A DNA stretch of 64,000 nt, taken from the NCBI GenBank assembly GCA_039818945.1, contig JBCBSZ010000002.1, positions 1 through 64,000 of the forward strand. Direction: 5' to 3'. This document shows, piece after piece, positions 61,046 through 64,000 of the stretch (position 1 is the first letter of the stretch; every line of letters begins with the position of its first letter). The notes under the pieces were generated by a model. That model did no database searches, was not told the origin of the DNA, and saw only the letters and a list, made by a program, of their open reading frames with translations. The DNA is from JBCBSZ01 sp039818945. Its GTDB lineage: Bacteria > Actinomycetota > Acidimicrobiia > Acidimicrobiales > Poriferisodalaceae. The translations under genes and the position numbers were made by a program.

Positions 61046-62442
61046 ATCGACGCCACCGGGATGCGGGTCCGGTGCCGCGGCGCGGCGACGATCTCGCGCA
61101 GCGCACCCCGCAGGGAGTGGGCACCGGCGCCGACGACGTCGACGGTGGCGATCGTGCCGATGCGCAGCGGTGAGTCGCTCGGGAAGTGGACGAGCTTGTT
61201 CTGCCGGGTCCGGCCGGTCAGCAGCTGCTCGTCGCGCTTCGACGGGCCCTCGACCACCACCTCCTCCACGCGGCCGACGCGGGCCTCGTGCTTGGCCCGG
61301 GCCGATCGCTCGATGACGGTCAGGAGGCGGGCGAAGCGCTCGGCGACGACGTCGGCGGGCACGAACCGGTCGGTGAGCTCGGCGGCCTCGGTCCCGGGCC
61401 GGGGCGAGAACTGGAAGGTGTACGCCGAGTCGTACTCCGCCGCCGCAGCGACCTCGAGCGTCTGCTCGAAGTCGTCGTCGGTCTCGCCGGGGAACCCGAC
61501 GATGATGTCGGTGGTCACGGCGAGGTCGTCGATCCCCTCGCGTGCGGCGGCGAGCCGCTCGAGGTAGCGCTCGGCGGTGTAGCCGCGATGCATCGCCGAG
61601 AGGATCCGGTCGCTGCCGGCCTGCAGCGGCAGGTGGAGGTGCTCGCACACGGTCGGGGTCTCGGCCATGGCGGCGATCGTCTCGGGCCGCAGGTCCTTGG
61701 GGTGCGGGCTGGTGTAGCGGACCCGGCGGATGCCCTCGACCGAGCCGACGGCCCGGAGCAGGTCGGCGAACATCGGGCGCACCTTGACGTCGGCGCCTTC
61801 GCGCTTGGCGGCGAGGGCCAGGTCGCGCCCGTAGGAGTTGACGTTCTGACCCAGCAGGGTCACCTCGACGACGCCCTCGGTCGTGAGCGCACGAACCTCG
61901 TCGACCAGCTCGTCGAACGGGCGGCTGATCTCCACCCCCCGGACCGCGGGGACGATGCAGAACGCGCAACTGTTGTCGCAGCCGATCTGGATGGTGACCC
62001 AGGCGGCGTGGCCGGACTCGCGCTGCACCGGGAGGGCGGAGGGGAACTCCTCGGACTCCTCGACGATCTCGGTGATCGGTCCGGAGATGCGGGACTCGCG
62101 GAGGAGCTCGGCCGCACGACCGACGTTGTGGGTGCCGAAGACCACGTCGACGTGCGGGGCCCGCTCGCGGATCACCTCGCGGTCCTTCTGGGCCAGGCAC
62201 CCGGCGACCGCGATCTGGACGTCGGGGCGGCGATCCTTGAGGGCCTTGAGGTGGCCGAGGTGGCCGTAGAGCTTGTTGTCGGCGTTCTCGCGGATGCAGC
62301 AGGTGTTGAGCACGATGACGTCGGCGTCGTCGAGCTCGGTCGTGGCCTCGAGGTCGTCGTCCTCGAGCAGCCCGGCGATCCGCTCGGAGTCGTGCTCGTT
62401 CATCTGGCACCCGAAGGTGCGGACCAGGTACTTCTTCGCCAC
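61042..62442 (-). CDS. miaB: tRNA-2-methylthio-N6-dimethylallyladenosine synthase
   Basis: Radical SAM methylthiotransferase acting after MiaA on A37. The 466-residue protein has the N-terminal UPF0004 cluster (LVRTFGCQMNEHDSERIAGL with Cys12, VLNTCCIREN, AGCLAQKD), the radical SAM motif in GCDNSCAFCIVPAVRG and a C-terminal TRAM domain (VEGPSKRDEQLLTGRTRQNK). The GTG at 62440-62442 is preceded by TAGCCT exactly six bases upstream, so the transcript is probably leaderless. First gene of the miaB-miaA-sulfotransferase operon. Confidence 0.96.
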   Translation of the reverse strand: MAKKYLVRTFGCQMNEHDSERIAGLLEDDDLEATTELDDADVIVLNTCCIRENADNKLYGHLGHLKALKDRRPDVQIAVAGCLAQKDREVIRERAPHVDVVFGTHNVGRAAELLRESRISGPITEIVEESEEFPSALPVQRESGHAAWVTIQIGCDNSCAFCIVPAVRGVEISRPFDELVDEVRALTTEGVVEVTLLGQNVNSYGRDLALAAKREGADVKVRPMFADLLRAVGSVEGIRRVRYTSPHPKDLRPETIAAMAETPTVCEHLHLPLQAGSDRILSAMHRGYTAERYLERLAAAREGIDDLAVTTDIIVGFPGETDDDFEQTLEVAAAAEYDSAYTFQFSPRPGTEAAELTDRFVPADVVAERFARLLTVIERSARAKHEARVGRVEEVVVEGPSKRDEQLLTGRTRQNKLVHFPSDSPLRIGTIATVDVVGAGAHSLRGALREIVAAPRHRTRIPVASI

Positions 62443-62448
62443 GGGACC

Positions 62449-62454
62449 AGGCTA
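62449..62454 (-). promoter_or_regulatory. Leaderless promoter box for miaB
   Basis: TAGCCT on the minus strand is six bases before the GTG start codon of miaB. Confidence 0.6.
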
Positions 62455-62545
62455 CGGCCTCGACCGCGGGGTCCTTCGAGGGAAGGCGGGTGGGCCCACG
62501 GAACGCGGCGGAATCGACCGCGCCGGGTGCCACGGGTAGTGGACG

Positions 62546-62551
62546 TATTGT
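62546..62551 (+). promoter_or_regulatory. -10 box for the GGDEF gene
   Basis: TATTGT fits TANNNT and would start transcription near 62558, leaving a leader of about 37 bases with GGAGGGAGCCGGA before the GTG at 62595. Confidence 0.5.
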
Positions 62552-62594
62552 TACTCGGAGCGCGACGCTGTCCGATGATCTGGAGGGAGCCGGA

Positions 62595-64000
62595 GTGCCG
62601 CTGACCCGCAAGCTGCTGCTCGGTGTGCTGGCAGTGCTGCTCCCGGTCGCGGTCGTCGTGACGGCGACGATCCGCGAGGCCACCGACCGCCTCGAGGACG
62701 CGGCCCGATCGGGGCTCGAGGAGAGCGGCCGCCTGGAGGCTGCGCGGATCGACGACCGACTCGACGCGATCGAGACGAGCCTCGCCGCCATCTCGGCCTC
62801 GACCGAGCTGCGCTCGGCCCTCGACTCCGGCGCCGGGCCCGACGTGCTCGAGGAGCGGACGGTGAGCGCCGTGCTCCAGGCCCGATCGGTCGGCTCCGGC
62901 ATCCGCTCGCTGGCCGTCTTCGAGCCCGACGGCACGCTCCTCGCGGCGAGCGAGCCGCTGCCGTCGATCGATCCAGCGCTCATTCGCCGGGCGATGTTCG
63001 GCACCGAGTACGGCCCGGCACGCCGGGTGACCGATGTCGACGAGCGGCTGCTCGTGGCGACGCCGCTCGACGCGGCGAGCAGCGAACGGATCGTGCTGGT
63101 CGCCGAGTACGACCTCGCTCCGTTCGTGACGCTGGTGAGCGCGCACGACGGCATCGGCGAGACGAGCGAGGCCCACGTCGCCCAGAACCTCGACGGGCAG
63201 GCGCAGTTCATCACCAACCCCCGCTTCCGCGACGACTTCGCCTTCTCGATGGTCGTGTCGCCCGAGCAGGAGTCGATGCCGATCATCAAGGCGCTCGACT
63301 CGCCGGAGACGATGGTGATCACCGCCGACGACTACCGCCAGGAGGCGACCATCGCTGCGGTCACGACGATCGACCGGACCGGCTGGGGGCTGGTGGTGAA
63401 GATCGACGAGTCCGAGGCGCTCGCCGCGGTCGACTCGGTCTCGCGGCTGCTCGGCTCGGGCCTCCTCGTCGCGATCGCGGGTGCGCTCCTGGTCGCCTGG
63501 TGGATGGTGCGCCGGCTCCGAGCGCGGGTCGAGACGGTCACCGACGCCGCACTGGCCATCGGTGCCGGCAACCTCGATCGCCGCATCGGGCCGAGCGGCG
63601 ACGACGAGATCGGACGCATCGCCGAGGCGATCGACCAGATGGCCATCGACCTGAGCGCCGACCGCCGCCGGCGCGAGGAGGCCGAGGCGGTCCTCAACCA
63701 CCAGGCCCGGCACGACCCGCTGACCGGGCTGCCCAACCGGGCGTCGGCCCTCGGCGCCATCCACGCCGCCCTGCACGAGTACGGCGAGGCGACGACGCTG
63801 CTGTTCCTCGACCTCGACGGCTTCAAGACCGTCAACGACCGCTACGGGCACGACAGCGGCGACCAGATGCTCGTGACCGTCGCCGATCGGCTCCGGCGGA
63901 CGGTCCCGCCCGAGCTCAGCGTCGCCCGGTTCGGCGGGGACGAGTTCCTCATCGTGACGACCGAGGACGAGGCCCCCTCGCTCGCCGAACGGGTCCGCCA
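62595..64000 (+). CDS. Membrane diguanylate cyclase (GGDEF), partial at the right edge
   Basis: Synthesises c-di-GMP from two GTP. The first 468 residues are in the window. A membrane helix (6-24) is followed by an extracytoplasmic sensor region (about 25-280) of Cache-like character, a second helix (287-304), a HAMP linker (307-353, with NLDRRIGPSGDDEIGRIAEA), a short coiled coil and the GGDEF domain starting at DPLTGLPNR (374-382), with the active motif GGDEF at 447-451. There is no RxxD inhibitory site five residues before it. The GTG at 62595 has a GGAG site. The end lies outside the window. Confidence 0.93.
   Translation, partial: MPLTRKLLLGVLAVLLPVAVVVTATIREATDRLEDAARSGLEESGRLEAARIDDRLDAIETSLAAISASTELRSALDSGAGPDVLEERTVSAVLQARSVGSGIRSLAVFEPDGTLLAASEPLPSIDPALIRRAMFGTEYGPARRVTDVDERLLVATPLDAASSERIVLVAEYDLAPFVTLVSAHDGIGETSEAHVAQNLDGQAQFITNPRFRDDFAFSMVVSPEQESMPIIKALDSPETMVITADDYRQEATIAAVTTIDRTGWGLVVKIDESEALAAVDSVSRLLGSGLLVAIAGALLVAWWMVRRLRARVETVTDAALAIGAGNLDRRIGPSGDDEIGRIAEAIDQMAIDLSADRRRREEAEAVLNHQARHDPLTGLPNRASALGAIHAALHEYGEATTLLFLDLDGFKTVNDRYGHDSGDQMLVTVADRLRRTVPPELSVARFGGDEFLIVTTEDEAPSLAERVR

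Noticed and set aside
60143..63322. 1059-residue reading ending in miaA
   Set aside because: The upstream two thirds is antisense or out of frame with miaB and the GGDEF gene; only the part from the P-loop region is MiaA.

Overview
The window is about 64 kb of very GC-rich, densely packed DNA from an actinobacterium, most likely a member of the class Acidimicrobiia (inference). The evidence is strongly biased codon use, many GTG starts, frequent ATGA/GTGA gene overlaps, TANNNT -10 boxes placed 6-8 nt before start codons (leaderless transcripts), a BldD-type regulator, a mycothiol-dependent isomerase family protein and SARP/LuxR ATPase regulators. About 61 protein genes are supported. I found no tRNA, rRNA, CRISPR array, insertion sequence or prophage. 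No gene-free stretch exceeds about 210 bases.

Layout. 0-6.8 kb: a minus-strand pyrimidine operon pyrR-pyrB-pyrC-carA-carB (carB runs off the left edge), with a PyrR-binding RNA hairpin in its leader. 6.9-7.6 kb: a divergent Phd/PIN toxin-antitoxin pair. 7.6-21 kb: accessory genes. These are a Tat-exported DUF839 protein, a 1012-aa AfsR/SARP regulator divergent from an ECF sigma factor across a triplet of 11-bp repeats, a serine hydrolase, a TauD-type dioxygenase, a second SARP regulator followed by another 11-bp repeat triplet and two linked genes of unknown function, a cupin, an iron-sulfur type photolyase and a lipoprotein. 21.2-27.6 kb: a Tad-type pilus operon (tadA, tadB, tadC, pilin-like and TadE/G-like genes), then a membrane pseudokinase and a LysM protein. 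27.6-31.9 kb: a minus-strand block with a TIR/beta-propeller protein coupled to a membrane protein, a propeller lipoprotein and another membrane protein. 32-34.6 kb: metY and a lipoprotein serine hydrolase. 34.6-40.3 kb: hemW, bldD-like, rsmE, dnaJ, hrcA, a PH-domain membrane protein and a 67-aa membrane peptide. 40.5-46 kb: an Eis-like acetyltransferase, a 936-aa LuxR regulator and an acidic repeat protein. 46-50 kb: lepA, rpsT and a short HelD-like helicase. 50-59.5 kb: dapE-dapD, then dapC, hflX and dapF, so four succinylase-branch lysine/diaminopimelate genes lie within 10 kb, with a 963-aa LuxR regulator among them. 59.5-64 kb: a sulfotransferase-like gene, miaA, miaB and the start of a GGDEF diguanylate cyclase.

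How they work together. Housekeeping functions (UMP synthesis, diaminopimelate, tRNA i6A/ms2i6A modification, heat shock, translation factors) alternate with regulatory and surface functions. A BldD homologue that keeps the c-di-GMP binding signature and a diguanylate cyclase occur in the same window. Three giant STAND-type ATPase regulators and one apparently degenerate one suggest heavy signal integration. The least explained and most interesting unit is the two-gene membrane protein plus TIR-propeller operon. The two SARP-linked repeat triplets are the clearest regulatory DNA.
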